This document shows, piece after piece, positions 27,450 to 39,344 of a stretch of 64,000 bases of DNA. This stretch comes from Azospirillum sp. TSA2s. GTDB taxonomy: Bacteria; Pseudomonadota; Alphaproteobacteria; Azospirillales; Azospirillaceae. The notes under the pieces were generated by a model. It searched no databases, had not been told where the DNA came from, and saw only the letters and a program-made list of their open reading frames with translations. Every line of letters begins with the position of its first letter. Within the stretch, counting starts at the first letter, position 1. The stretch covers positions 806,001 through 870,000 of the forward strand of contig NZ_CP039650.1 in NCBI RefSeq assembly GCF_004923315.1, written 5' to 3'. The translations under genes were made by a program, and so were the position numbers.

Positions 27450-27923
27450 TTACATGCCCTTCACTAGGGTGACGAGCTGGTCGAGCGCGGCGCTCCAGCC
27501 GTGATGGAAGCCCATCTCCTCATGCTGCGTCTTCGCCGCTTCGTCCTTGTGGATGGCGACGGCGGTATAGAGCGTGCCGCCGGCCGACGGCTCGATGGTC
27601 ACGGACGCGGTCATGAAGCCGCCGCCGGTGGGGCGGAAGCCCGGACCCAGCGCATCGGTGAAGACCAGCCGCCGCTCGGGCTCCACGGCCAGGAAGCATC
27701 CGGTGCTGTCGTTCCTCTCGCCGTTCGGCCCTTCCATCACCGTGCGGAACTTGCCGCCGGGCCGCAGGTCGATCTCGCAGGCGGTGGTGCGCCAGGGTGC
27801 CGGCGTGAACCACTTCATCAGAAGCTCCGGCTCGGTCCAGGCCCGCCAGACGAGGCCCGGCGGCACCGCGACCTCACGCTTCAGTTCAAGGTCGAGCTGC
27901 GGGTTGAAAACCACATCGGTCAT
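27450..27923 (-). CDS. SRPBCC/AHSA1-like domain protein
   Basis: The 157-residue product is a START-like fold protein: LKREVAVPPGLVWRAWTEPE near the N terminus, then RPGGKFRTVMEGPNGE and a C-terminal HHGWSAALDQLVTLV. Such proteins paired with ArsR-type regulators are common and probably bind hydrophobic ligands. The start codon overlaps the regulator stop (ATGA), so the pair is translationally coupled. Confidence 0.9.
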   Translation of the reverse strand: MTDVVFNPQLDLELKREVAVPPGLVWRAWTEPELLMKWFTPAPWRTTACEIDLRPGGKFRTVMEGPNGERNDSTGCFLAVEPERRLVFTDALGPGFRPTGGGFMTASVTIEPSAGGTLYTAVAIHKDEAAKTQHEEMGFHHGWSAALDQLVTLVKGM

Positions 27924-28258
27924 GGTGTCCCTTCCTCCCGTTTGTTCAGGTCCAGCACCAGGCTGTCCAATTGATCGAGCCGCTTTGTCCACAGGCTCCG
28001 CTGGGCTTCCAGCCAGCTTTCCGCGGCCGCCAGCGCCTCCGGCTTCAGCGTGCAGGTGCGCACCCGCCCCTCTTTGCGCGTTTCGACCAGCCCGCTGTCC
28101 TCCAGCATCTTCAGGTGCTGGAGAAAACTGGGCAGAGCCATGCCGAAGGGTTTCGCAAGGTCGCCGACCGACGCCGGTCCACGTCCCAGCGCCTGGATCA
28201 CCGCCCGGCGCGTGGGGTCCGCCAGCGCACGGAACGTCCTGTCGAGTGCTGCATCCAT
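27920..28258 (-). CDS. ArsR-family winged-helix regulator
   Basis: The 112-residue product has the ArsR-type helix-turn-helix: FRALADPTRRAVIQALGRGP, SVGDLAKPFGMALPSFLQHL as recognition helix and SGLVETRKEGRVRTCTL as wing. No metal-binding CxC motif is visible in the recognition helix, so it is probably of the non-metal type that controls its AHSA1 partner. It is first in the two-gene unit. Confidence 0.92.
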   Translation of the reverse strand: MDAALDRTFRALADPTRRAVIQALGRGPASVGDLAKPFGMALPSFLQHLKMLEDSGLVETRKEGRVRTCTLKPEALAAAESWLEAQRSLWTKRLDQLDSLVLDLNKREEGTP

Positions 28259-28309
28259 GACGGCACCCTAGCGGGAAAGAACACTTAGGTCAATGCCTAA
28301 CTATCGCGG

Positions 28310-28633
28310 TCAGGCTGCGCCGTTCGCCAGATGCAGGCTGATGACCCCGGCGACGATCAGGGCGATGCCGACCACCTTCATCACCGTCACCGACTCGCCG
28401 AAGACGAACACGCCGATGGCGGCGATGGCCGCGGTTCCCGCCGCCGACCAAATGGCATAGGCGATGCCGACCTCCATGCTGCGCAGCGCCTTGGCCAGCA
28501 GCACGAAGGCGACGCCGTAGCACACAACCACCGCCGCCGCCGGGCCGAGCCGCGTCATGCCGTCCGACATCTTCATCGCGGACGTGCCGACCACCTCGAA
28601 CAGGATCGCCACCACCAAATACAGCCAGCTCAT
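28310..28633 (-). CDS. small multidrug resistance (SMR) family transporter
   Basis: The 107-residue product has four membrane helices and the conserved membrane Glu in YLVVAILFEVVGTSAMKMSDG, followed by AYAIWSAAGTAAIAAIGVFVFGE, typical of the EmrE/SugE family. It is a proton-coupled exporter of small cations or guanidinium-type compounds; which subtype cannot be told from the sequence alone. The start at ATG 28631-28633 gives the canonical N terminus. Confidence 0.92.
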   Translation of the reverse strand: MSWLYLVVAILFEVVGTSAMKMSDGMTRLGPAAAVVVCYGVAFVLLAKALRSMEVGIAYAIWSAAGTAAIAAIGVFVFGESVTVMKVVGIALIVAGVISLHLANGAA

Positions 28634-28826
28634 CGCCTCGCCACTCCGCCAACTCCCGCAAGGCCGATCCCGCGGGGCCGCAGGATGGACCGGGCGAAGG
28701 GGCGCCGCAAGAGGGCCCCCGGCACATCCCACTCCAGATACCCACGGTTGACGCCACGCCCGGCCGGCCCTAGGGTCTTTGCCCTCATTCCCAACTTTAT
28801 CTATGTGGTTTCGAAAGGGTCCGACG

Positions 28827-30395
28827 ATGACCGGCGAACGGGATCTGGCGTTGCAGGCGAAGGCATGGCCGTTCGAGGAGGCGCGCAAACTGGTCGCGCG
28901 CTTCGCGAAAGCGCCGCCCGCCAAAGGCTATGTCCTGTTCGAGACCGGCTATGGTCCGTCGGGCCTGCCGCATCTCGGCACCTTCGGCGAGGTGGCGCGC
29001 ACCAGCATGGTGCGCCACGCCTTCCAGACCATGAGCGACATTCCGACCAGGCTGTTCTGCTTCTCGGACGACATGGACGGCCTGCGCAAGGTCCCCGACA
29101 ACATCCCCAACAAGGAGATGGTGGCGGCCAATCTCGGCAAGCCGCTGACCCAGGTGCCCGATCCCTTCGGCACCCATGACAGCTTCGGCGCCCACAACAA
29201 CGCCCGGCTGCGCGCCTTCCTCGACAGCTTCGGCTTCGAGTACGAGTTCCAGTCCTCCACCGACTGGTACAAGTCCGGCCGCTTCGACGAGGCTCTGCTC
29301 GGCATCCTGCGTCATTACGACGAGGTGATGGCGGTGATGCTGCCCACCCTCGGCGCCGAGCGTCAGGCGACCTACAGCCCCTTCCTGCCGGTCTCCCCCT
29401 CCACCGGCCGGGTCCTGCAGGTGCCGATGCTGGAGCGCAACGTCGATGCCGGCACCATCGTCTTCGAGGACGAGGACGGCAAGAAGGTGGAGCTTCCGGT
29501 CACCGGCGGCCATGTGAAGCTGCAGTGGAAGCCCGACTGGGGCATGCGCTGGTTCGGCCTCGGCGTCGATTACGAGATGTACGGCAAGGACCTGATCCCG
29601 TCGGCCGATCTCGCCGGCAAGATCTGCAAGATCCTCGGCGGCACCCCGCCGGAAGGCTTCAATTACGAGCTGTTCCTCGACGACAAGGGCCAGAAGATCT
29701 CAAAGTCGAAGGGCAACGGCCTGACGATGGAGGAGTGGCTGGCCTATGCGCCGCAGGAAAGCCTCGCCCTCTACATGTTCCAGAAGCCGAAGTCGGCCAA
29801 GCGCCTGTATTTCGACGTCATCCCGCGCGCCGTCGACGAATATCTGACCTTCGTCGACAAGGTGCATGGGGAGGAGCCGGCGAAGAAGCTGGAGAACCCG
29901 GCCTGGCACATCCACAACGGCAAGCCGCCGGCGGTGCGCTCCGACGTGTCCTTCAACCTGCTGCTCAACCTGGCCGGCGCCGCCAACGCCGAGACCAAGG
30001 ACACCATGTGGGGCTTCATCCGCCGCTACGCGCCGGACGCCACGCCGGAGAACAGCCCCTTCCTTGACAGCATGGTCGGCTATGCCGTCCGCTACTACCA
30101 GGATCAGGTGAAGCCGACCAAGCGGTTCCGCGCCCCCACCGACGCCGAGCGTGCGGCCCTGCAGGATCTGCTGGCCAAGCTGGACACCCTGCCGGCCGAC
30201 GCCCGCGCCGACACCATCCAGAACGAGGTGTTCGAGGTCGGCAAGACCCACGGCTTCACCGAACTGCGGGCGTGGTTCCAGGCGCTGTACGAGGTGCTGC
30301 TGGGCCAGACCACCGGCCCGCGCATGGGCTCCTTCATCCAGCTCTACGGCATCGACGAGACCAAGGCACTGATCCGCGAGAAGCTGGCGGCCTGA
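28827..30395 (+). CDS. lysS: class I lysyl-tRNA synthetase
   Basis: Charges tRNA-Lys. The 522-residue product has a Rossmann catalytic domain with the HIGH-like motif GPSGLPHLGTFGE (about 44-56) and the KMSKS-like KISKSKGNGL near 290. It is the archaeal-type class I enzyme, the normal form in alphaproteobacteria, in place of the class II enzyme of most bacteria. The start at ATG 28827 follows AAAGGG; an upstream start adds 16 unlikely residues. A strong terminator follows. Confidence 0.95.
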   Translation: MTGERDLALQAKAWPFEEARKLVARFAKAPPAKGYVLFETGYGPSGLPHLGTFGEVARTSMVRHAFQTMSDIPTRLFCFSDDMDGLRKVPDNIPNKEMVAANLGKPLTQVPDPFGTHDSFGAHNNARLRAFLDSFGFEYEFQSSTDWYKSGRFDEALLGILRHYDEVMAVMLPTLGAERQATYSPFLPVSPSTGRVLQVPMLERNVDAGTIVFEDEDGKKVELPVTGGHVKLQWKPDWGMRWFGLGVDYEMYGKDLIPSADLAGKICKILGGTPPEGFNYELFLDDKGQKISKSKGNGLTMEEWLAYAPQESLALYMFQKPKSAKRLYFDVIPRAVDEYLTFVDKVHGEEPAKKLENPAWHIHNGKPPAVRSDVSFNLLLNLAGAANAETKDTMWGFIRRYAPDATPENSPFLDSMVGYAVRYYQDQVKPTKRFRAPTDAERAALQDLLAKLDTLPADARADTIQNEVFEVGKTHGFTELRAWFQALYEVLLGQTTGPRMGSFIQLYGIDETKALIREKLAA

Positions 30396-30422
30396 GGCTC
30401 GCTGGTTTCCATCTAACCGAAG

Positions 30423-30451
30423 GGAGGCGTCGAAAGGCGCCTCCTTTTTTT
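30423..30451 (+). terminator. rho-independent terminator of lysS
   Basis: GGAGGCG (30423-30429) pairs with CGCCTCC (30438-30444), followed by seven T residues. Confidence 0.9.
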
Positions 30452-30659
30452 CGTTTCCGAACCGATCCGAACGCAACTATTTTCGCAATCGATCGTTCGT
30501 CTGCCTTACTAATGACTATATGCCCGAAAAGAGTGCGGAAAACTGCCTTTCCGCCCACCGAATGGGCAAACCCAACGATATTCCATACCACGCTATGCGG
30601 GTATCGCACCGCACCAATTCGAAAAGGGTGGTACCGCTAACACGGCTGCAGGCTTAAAC

Positions 30660-30739
30660 TCCGCCTCGTTACTGCATTTTGCAGTGCGTTTCCTCCCTAG
30701 ACTAAAGGCCGCGCCCGCATGGGCTGCGGCCTTTTTTTT
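30660..30739 (+). ncRNA. candidate small RNA ending in a strong terminator
   Basis: The lysS to DUF2336 gap (476 bases) has no gene but ends in structure. A perfect hairpin ACTGCA-TTT-TGCAGT lies at 30671-30685. It is followed by an unpaired TTTCCTCCC (30689-30697) complementary to Shine-Dalgarno sequences, then a 9-bp stem AAAGGCCGC/GCGGCCTTT (30704-30734) with eight T residues. Hairpin, anti-SD stretch and terminator is the layout of several alphaproteobacterial regulatory RNAs. The 5' end and promoter are not evident, so the left boundary is a guess. The structure could instead be a second terminator. Confidence 0.35.
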
Positions 30740-30872
30740 GGTCTAAGCCCGGAGGCAACCGCCGGTCCATATTAGGGAGCCGTTAACCGGACAGGCGCTT
30801 CGATGGTGGCGATGCTCTCACAGCCGTCCCCGCTTCGTTGAGCGGCGGCACAACCACAAGGCTTCAGGTCCG

Positions 30873-32126
30873 GTGACAGCCCGGCGCTCCCCCTCCCGCC
30901 CCTCTCCCCGACTCCTGCCGGAGGCGGACTGCGGCGTCGCGCCCGAACTGATGGACTACCTGTTCGCCGGGTCACCGGAGCCGGAACCGCTCCAGGCAGC
31001 GCCCTCTGCACCGCCCCCTGCACCGCCCGCTGCGCGCCCCTCTGCGCCCGGCCGCGGCGTCGCCCGTCAGGTCGGCGACGTGCTGGTCGAATCGCGGCTG
31101 GCCGGGATGGGCGATGCCGACGTGCGCTCCACCCTCGCCCGCAAGCTGTGCCGGCTGCTGCCCGACCTGCCGCCGGGCGGGGCCGACACCGTCAGCACCG
31201 TCGCCGTCCGTGCGCTGGAACAGCTGGCCCGCGACCACATCGTCCGCGTGCGCGAGGCGCTGGCGACGGCAATCAAGGACATCGCCTGCGCCCCGCCCTC
31301 GGTGGTGGCGACGCTGGCGCGCGACGTCGAACGGACGGTGGCGGAGCCGGTTCTGCGCTGCTGCGCGGCGCTTAGCGACGAGGATCTGCTGGACATCGTC
31401 GCTGCCGCCCCTGCCGGCTGGGCATTGTCGGCCATCGCCCGGCGCCACAGCATCGGCGCCGCCCTGTCCGACGCCATCGCAGGCAGCGGCCATGCCGAGG
31501 CCACCGGGATCCTGCTCGACAACAGCGGGGCGGTGATCGCCGAACCGACGCTGGAATCGCTGGTGGAGCGGTCGGCCCACCATCCGGATTGGCGGGAAAA
31601 GCTGGCCCGCCGTCCCGCCCTGCCCCGCCGGCTGGCGCTGCGGCTGGCCGATTTCGTCGATCTGGCGGTGGTGGAGACTCTGAGGCGGCGTCCCGATTTC
31701 GACGACGCCACGGTGGCGGAGATCGCCACCACCACCCGCCGCCGCATCGACTGGGCCGAAGCCCCCGACTCGGCCGAGTCGCCGGAACGCCGCGCCGTCC
31801 GCCTGCACCGGCTGGGCAAGCTGGACGAGACGGCGCTGGGCGACGCGATGTCGTGGAACGAGGCCGGATTCGTGCGGGCTGCGCTGACCTTGCGCGCCCG
31901 CGTGGCGCCGGAGGTGGTGGACCTGATCCTGGACGCCCACGACCCGCAGGCGGTCACCGCGCTGGTCTGGCGCGCCGGCCTGTCGATGCGCTGCGCCATG
32001 CAGATCCAGGCCCGCGCGGCCGGCATCCACCCGCGCGCCATGCTGAACGCCCGGCAGGGCAGCGGCTTCCCGCTGTCCACCGCCGAGATGGCCCGACACC
32101 TGGAACGCTACGGCATCGGGCCGTAA
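30873..32126 (+). CDS. DUF2336 domain-containing protein
   Basis: The 417-residue product fits the DUF2336 family found mainly in alphaproteobacteria. It has an Ala/Pro-rich N terminus (about 30-60) followed by helical repeats rich in Arg, Leu and Ala, HEAT-like in pattern, for example DVRSTLARKLCRLLPDLPPG and WREKLARRPALPRRLALRLA. A C-terminal domain ends HLERYGIGP. No enzymatic motif is seen. The start is taken as GTG 30873. Function is unknown. Confidence 0.75.
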   Translation: MTARRSPSRPSPRLLPEADCGVAPELMDYLFAGSPEPEPLQAAPSAPPPAPPAARPSAPGRGVARQVGDVLVESRLAGMGDADVRSTLARKLCRLLPDLPPGGADTVSTVAVRALEQLARDHIVRVREALATAIKDIACAPPSVVATLARDVERTVAEPVLRCCAALSDEDLLDIVAAAPAGWALSAIARRHSIGAALSDAIAGSGHAEATGILLDNSGAVIAEPTLESLVERSAHHPDWREKLARRPALPRRLALRLADFVDLAVVETLRRRPDFDDATVAEIATTTRRRIDWAEAPDSAESPERRAVRLHRLGKLDETALGDAMSWNEAGFVRAALTLRARVAPEVVDLILDAHDPQAVTALVWRAGLSMRCAMQIQARAAGIHPRAMLNARQGSGFPLSTAEMARHLERYGIGP

Positions 32127-32135
32127 GGGAACCGA

Positions 32136-32633
32136 TCAGTAAGGCTGCTGCTGCATGCCCCCGCGCGGCATCGGCTGGCGCGGCGTGGCGCGGCCGGTGT
32201 GCGGCACCGGGGTGTCGGGCGAGACCTCCTTGTAATAGGGGCCGCGGTCGGTCGGGCTTTCCATCGCCTCGGCCGGGGTGACGATCTGCTCGCCGGTGCC
32301 GGCGTCGAAGGCGATCAGCGGCAGCTGGCGCACCTTCAGGCAGGCTTCGCGCTTGGCGGCCAGTTCCGCCGACTGCGAGCCGTCCAGCGTCACCAGCGGC
32401 AGCACCCAGTTCGCCCGCTGGTCGGCGGGGATCGAGGTGTAGACGTAGTTGGTCAGCGGCCGGCAATAGGCGATGCTGCCCTCGGCCACCGCGTCGGTGA
32501 TCGGGGCGGCGGTGATGGCGGCGGTATAGTCGCCGACCGTCTGGGCCCGGGCCGTTGAGGCACCGGCGATGCCGGCGGCAAGCGCCAGCGACATGGTCAG
32601 ACCGGGAATGATACGGGCCACGAGCTTGGCCAT
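32136..32633 (-). CDS. secreted hypothetical protein (165 aa)
   Basis: A signal peptide (LTMSLALAAGIAGASTARAQ) precedes a mature domain containing two cysteines (IAYCRPLTNYVYT and REACLKVRQLP) that may form a disulfide. The tail is Pro/Arg/Gln-rich and ends MQQQPY. No family is recognised. It ends 9 bases from the DUF2336 stop, convergent. Its promoter region may share the 269-base gap before mdh, where I see no further gene. Confidence 0.7.
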   Translation of the reverse strand: MAKLVARIIPGLTMSLALAAGIAGASTARAQTVGDYTAAITAAPITDAVAEGSIAYCRPLTNYVYTSIPADQRANWVLPLVTLDGSQSAELAAKREACLKVRQLPLIAFDAGTGEQIVTPAEAMESPTDRGPYYKEVSPDTPVPHTGRATPRQPMPRGGMQQQPY

Positions 32634-32903
32634 CTGCGCTCTCCTTCGACCATCTTCGAACAAGGTAAGGACCGGACGCGAACCATACGTATAAAGCCGA
32701 ACGGTCCAGGCGTTGGAAAGGATCATCGGGGGTGCGACGCAAAGCTGCAATGCCTCGCTAGCGGTCAGGCTTGCCCTCCGCGACAAAACGCGCTACCTAC
32801 GCTTCCGAAATCTCGGGGCGCTGGATCCCTAAGACGTTAGAATGACCAACGGTTCTAGTCTCCCGCTGAATGGGGGACGCTCAAACGTTTTAGGGAACGC
32901 TCC

Positions 32904-33872
32904 ATGGCTCGCAAGAAGATTGCGCTCGTCGGTGCCGGCCAGATCGGCGGCACGCTGGCTCTGCTCGCTGCTCAGAAGGAACTGGGCGACGTCGTCCTGT
33001 TCGACATCGCCGAAGGCATGCCGGCCGGCAAGGCGCTGGATCTCGCCGAAACCTCCCCGGTCGAGGGCTTCAACGCCAGCCTGACCGGCGGCAACGACTA
33101 TTCGGTCATCGAGGGTGCCGACGTCGTGATCGTCACCGCCGGCATCCCGCGCAAGCCGGGCATGAGCCGCGACGACCTGATCGGCATCAACAGCGGCGTC
33201 TGCAAGACCGTCGGCGAGGCCATCGGCAAGTATGCCCCGAACGCCTTCGTCATCGTCATCACCAACCCGCTCGACGTGATGGTGTGGGTGCTGCAGCAGG
33301 CGTCCGGCCTGCCGCCGGAGCGCGTGGTCGGCATGGCCGGCGTGCTCGACTCGGCCCGCTTCCGCTACTTCCTGGCCGAAGAGTTCAACGTCTCGGTCGA
33401 GGACGTCACCGCCTTCGTGCTGGGCGGCCACGGCGACACGATGGTCCCGCTGGTGCGCTACTCCACCGTCGCCGGCATCCCGCTGCCCGATCTGGTCAAG
33501 ATGGGCTGGACCACGCAGGAGAAGCTGGACGCCATCGTTCAGCGCACCCGTGACGGCGGCGCCGAGATCGTCAAGCTGCTGAAGACCGGTTCGGCCTTCT
33601 ACGCCCCGGCCGCTTCCGCCATCCAGATGGCCGAGTCCTACCTGAAGGACCAGAAGCGCGTCCTGCCGGTCGCCGCCCACCTGAGCGGCCAGTATGGCCA
33701 GGACGACCTCTACGTCGGCGTCCCGACGATCATCGGCGCCGGCGGCGTCGAGAAGATCATCGAGATCGAGCTGAACGACGAAGAGAAGGCGATGTTCCAG
33801 AACTCCGTCGACGCGGTGAAGACCCTGGTCGACGTCGTCAAGAAGCTGGACGCCGAGAAGGCCGCTTCCTAA
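32904..33872 (+). CDS. mdh: malate dehydrogenase (LDH-like type)
   Basis: Oxidises malate to oxaloacetate with NAD+. The 322-residue product has the NAD-binding ALVGAGQIGGTLALLAAQKE, the substrate-binding RKPGMSRDDL loop, NPLDVMVWVLQQASG and the catalytic-His segment LGGHGDTMVPLVRYS. It is first in the TCA block mdh-sucC-sucD-sucA-sucB. The 131-base gap to sucC contains a perfect 15-bp stem. Confidence 0.97.
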   Translation: MARKKIALVGAGQIGGTLALLAAQKELGDVVLFDIAEGMPAGKALDLAETSPVEGFNASLTGGNDYSVIEGADVVIVTAGIPRKPGMSRDDLIGINSGVCKTVGEAIGKYAPNAFVIVITNPLDVMVWVLQQASGLPPERVVGMAGVLDSARFRYFLAEEFNVSVEDVTAFVLGGHGDTMVPLVRYSTVAGIPLPDLVKMGWTTQEKLDAIVQRTRDGGAEIVKLLKTGSAFYAPAASAIQMAESYLKDQKRVLPVAAHLSGQYGQDDLYVGVPTIIGAGGVEKIIEIELNDEEKAMFQNSVDAVKTLVDVVKKLDAEKAAS

Positions 33873-33891
33873 AGAACGGAGTGCGCGGTCT

Positions 33892-33935
33892 CCGGCGCCG
33901 TCCCGGCCCAATTTCCGGGTCCGGGACGGCGCCGG
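33892..33935 (+). promoter_or_regulatory. 15-bp perfect stem-loop between mdh and sucC
   Basis: CCGGCGCCGTCCCGG (33892-33906) pairs with CCGGGACGGCGCCGG (33921-33935) around a 14-base loop. No T-run follows. It may protect the mdh mRNA 3' end or cause partial termination, allowing different levels of mdh and suc gene products. Confidence 0.6.
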
Positions 33936-34004
33936 TGGTGCGCCCGTCTTGTCCTTCAGTCGACCCGTTCTCGTCAGCCGAACCAAAAAACAGATGGACG
34001 CCCG

Positions 34005-35201
34005 ATGAACATCCATGAGTACCAGGCGAAAAGCCTGCTGAAGAAGTACGGCGTCGCGGTTCCCCGCGGCGGCGTTGCCTACACCCCGCAGGAGGCCGAG
34101 ACGGTCGCCCGTGAACTCGGCGGTCCGGTCTGGGTGGTGAAGTCCCAGATCCACGCCGGTGGCCGCGGCGCCGGCCGCTTCAAGGACAACCCCGAGGGCA
34201 AGGGCGGCGTCCGCGTCGTCAAGTCGATCGAGGAAGTCGGCAAGAACGCCGCCGAGATGCTGAACCACGTTCTCGTGACCAAGCAGACCGGCGCGGAAGG
34301 CCGCGAGGTCAAGCGCCTCTACATCGAGGAAGGCGCCGACATCAAGCGCGAGCTGTACCTCGGCATGCTGATCGACCGCGCCACCGGCCGCGTGACGATC
34401 ATGGCCTCGACCGAAGGCGGTATGGAGATCGAAGAGGTCGCCCATAACACGCCGGAGAAGATCATCAAGGTCGCCATCGACCCGGCCACCGGCATCCAGG
34501 GTTACCACACCCGCAAGGTCGCCTTCGCGCTGGGCCTTGAGGGCAAGCAGGTCGGCGCCGCCGCCAAGTTCATCCAGGCCGCCTACAAGGCGTTCGTGGA
34601 TCTGGACTGCGCCATCGTCGAGATCAACCCGCTGATCGTCACCGGTTCGGGCGACATCCTGGCGCTCGACGCCAAGATGAACTTCGACGACAACGCGCTG
34701 TTCCGTCACAAGGACGTGGAAGAGCTGCGCGACGAGGCCGAAGAGGATCCGGCGGAGATCGAGGCGGCCAAGCACAGCCTCAACTACGTCAAGCTCGACG
34801 GCAACATCGGCTGCATGGTGAACGGCGCCGGTCTGGCGATGGCCACCATGGACATCATCAAGCTGTATGGCGGCGAGCCGGCCAACTTCCTCGACGTCGG
34901 CGGCGGCGCCACGAAGGAGCGCGTCACCGCGGCCTTCAAGCTGATCCTGTCCGACAGCAACGTCGAAGGCATCCTGGTCAACATCTTCGGCGGCATCATG
35001 CGCTGCGACGTGATCGCCGAGGGCGTCGTCGCCGCGGCGCGCGAAGTGCACCTGCACGTTCCGCTGGTGGTGCGCCTGGAAGGCACCAACGTCGATCTGG
35101 GCAAGAAGATCCTGGCCGAATCCGGCCTGCCGATCCTCTCGGCCGACAACCTCGCCGATGCCGCCGAGAAGGTGGTCAAGGCCGTGAAGGAGGCCGCGTA
35201 A
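34005..35201 (+). CDS. sucC: succinyl-CoA synthetase beta subunit
   Basis: Joins with SucD to make succinate and ATP or GTP from succinyl-CoA. The 398-residue product has an ATP-grasp domain starting MNIHEYQAKSLLKKYGV with SQIHAGGRGAGRFKDN. The ligase half includes GCMVNGAGLAMATMDIIKLY, DVGGGATKERVTAAFKLI and NIFGGIMRCDVIAEG. The sucD start follows the stop by one base, so the subunits are coupled. Confidence 0.97.
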   Translation: MNIHEYQAKSLLKKYGVAVPRGGVAYTPQEAETVARELGGPVWVVKSQIHAGGRGAGRFKDNPEGKGGVRVVKSIEEVGKNAAEMLNHVLVTKQTGAEGREVKRLYIEEGADIKRELYLGMLIDRATGRVTIMASTEGGMEIEEVAHNTPEKIIKVAIDPATGIQGYHTRKVAFALGLEGKQVGAAAKFIQAAYKAFVDLDCAIVEINPLIVTGSGDILALDAKMNFDDNALFRHKDVEELRDEAEEDPAEIEAAKHSLNYVKLDGNIGCMVNGAGLAMATMDIIKLYGGEPANFLDVGGGATKERVTAAFKLILSDSNVEGILVNIFGGIMRCDVIAEGVVAAAREVHLHVPLVVRLEGTNVDLGKKILAESGLPILSADNLADAAEKVVKAVKEAA

Positions 35202-35202
35202 C

Positions 35203-36078
35203 ATGGCTGTTCTCGTCGATAAGAACACGAAGGTGATCTGCCAGGGCTTCACCGGAGCCCAGGGCACCTTCCACTCCGAGCAGGCCATCGCCTACGGCAC
35301 CAAGATGGTCGGCGGCGTGACCCCCGGTAAGGGCGGCGCCAAGCACCTCGACCTGCCGATCTTCGACACCGTGTCGGAAGCGGTGGAGAAGACCGGTGCC
35401 AACGCCTCCGTGATCTACGTGCCGCCGCCCTTCGCGGCCGACGCGATCCTGGAAGCGATCGATGCCGAGATCCCGCTGGTGGTCTGCATCACCGAAGGCA
35501 TCCCGGTGCTGGACATGGTCCGCGTCAAGCGCGCCCTGGACGGTTCCAAGACCCGCCTGATCGGCCCGAACTGCCCCGGCATCATCACGCCGGACGAGTG
35601 CAAGATCGGCATCATGCCGGGCCACATCCACAAGCGTGGCAAGATCGGCATCGTCTCGCGCTCCGGCACGCTGACCTATGAGGCGGTGGCGCAGACCACG
35701 GCGGCCGGCCTCGGCCAGACCACCTGCATCGGCATCGGCGGCGACCCGGTCAACGGCACCAACTTCGTCGACAGCCTGGAGCTGTTCGTGAAGGACCCGG
35801 AGACCGAGGGCATCATCATGATCGGCGAGATCGGCGGCGACGCCGAAGTCCGCGGCGCCGAGTTCATCAAGGCGTCGGGCACGAAGAAGCCGGTCGTCGG
35901 CTTCATCGCCGGCCGCACGGCCCCTCCGGGCCGCCGCATGGGCCATGCCGGCGCGGTGATCTCCGGCGGCAACGACACCGCCGACTTCAAGATCGACTTC
36001 ATGAAGTCGGTCGGCATCGCCGTCGCCGACAGCCCCGCCAGCCTGGGCTCCACCATGCTGAAGGTGTTCAAGGGCTGA
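35203..36078 (+). CDS. sucD: succinyl-CoA synthetase alpha subunit
   Basis: CoA-binding subunit carrying the phosphohistidine. The 291-residue product has the N-terminal Rossmann segment VICQGFTGAQGTFHSEQAI and GPNCPGIITPDECKIGIMPG. The active-site His lies in RRMGHAGAVISGG. It pairs with sucC. The following 271 bases (36079-36349) hold no gene; several GC-rich inverted repeats there may act as a processing or partial termination region before sucA. Confidence 0.97.
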   Translation: MAVLVDKNTKVICQGFTGAQGTFHSEQAIAYGTKMVGGVTPGKGGAKHLDLPIFDTVSEAVEKTGANASVIYVPPPFAADAILEAIDAEIPLVVCITEGIPVLDMVRVKRALDGSKTRLIGPNCPGIITPDECKIGIMPGHIHKRGKIGIVSRSGTLTYEAVAQTTAAGLGQTTCIGIGGDPVNGTNFVDSLELFVKDPETEGIIMIGEIGGDAEVRGAEFIKASGTKKPVVGFIAGRTAPPGRRMGHAGAVISGGNDTADFKIDFMKSVGIAVADSPASLGSTMLKVFKG

Positions 36079-36349
36079 TCGCCTGCGGGCGTCGCCTCAA
36101 GGGTGACGCCCACGGCCTCCGGCCTTTGAAAAGAGGACGCCTCGAAAGAGGCTGACGGGCGGGACGCTGCGGTGCCCCGCCCGCCGCCTCTCTGGTCGGC
36201 CCTCTGGACGGACGGTCCTGGGGACCCATATGCAAGCGTCGGCGGGCTCCCCGCCGGCGCTGGCACATGGGGATCCAACGATCCCCCGTCCCCTTCCGCC
36301 TTAAAACCATCTCCCACAGGGACCCGGGCGCACGGCCCGAGGTGAAACC

Positions 36350-39304
<2,955 letters not shown>

Positions 39305-39344
39305 CCATCACCCAAGCGAACAAGAAGACGAACGAGGATAAAGA

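Noticed and set aside
30625..30637. AGGGTGGTACCGC, equal to most of the T-box consensus
   Set aside because: The downstream terminator does not compete with this motif for pairing, no aminoacyl-tRNA synthetase or amino-acid gene follows, and no specifier stem was found. Probably chance.
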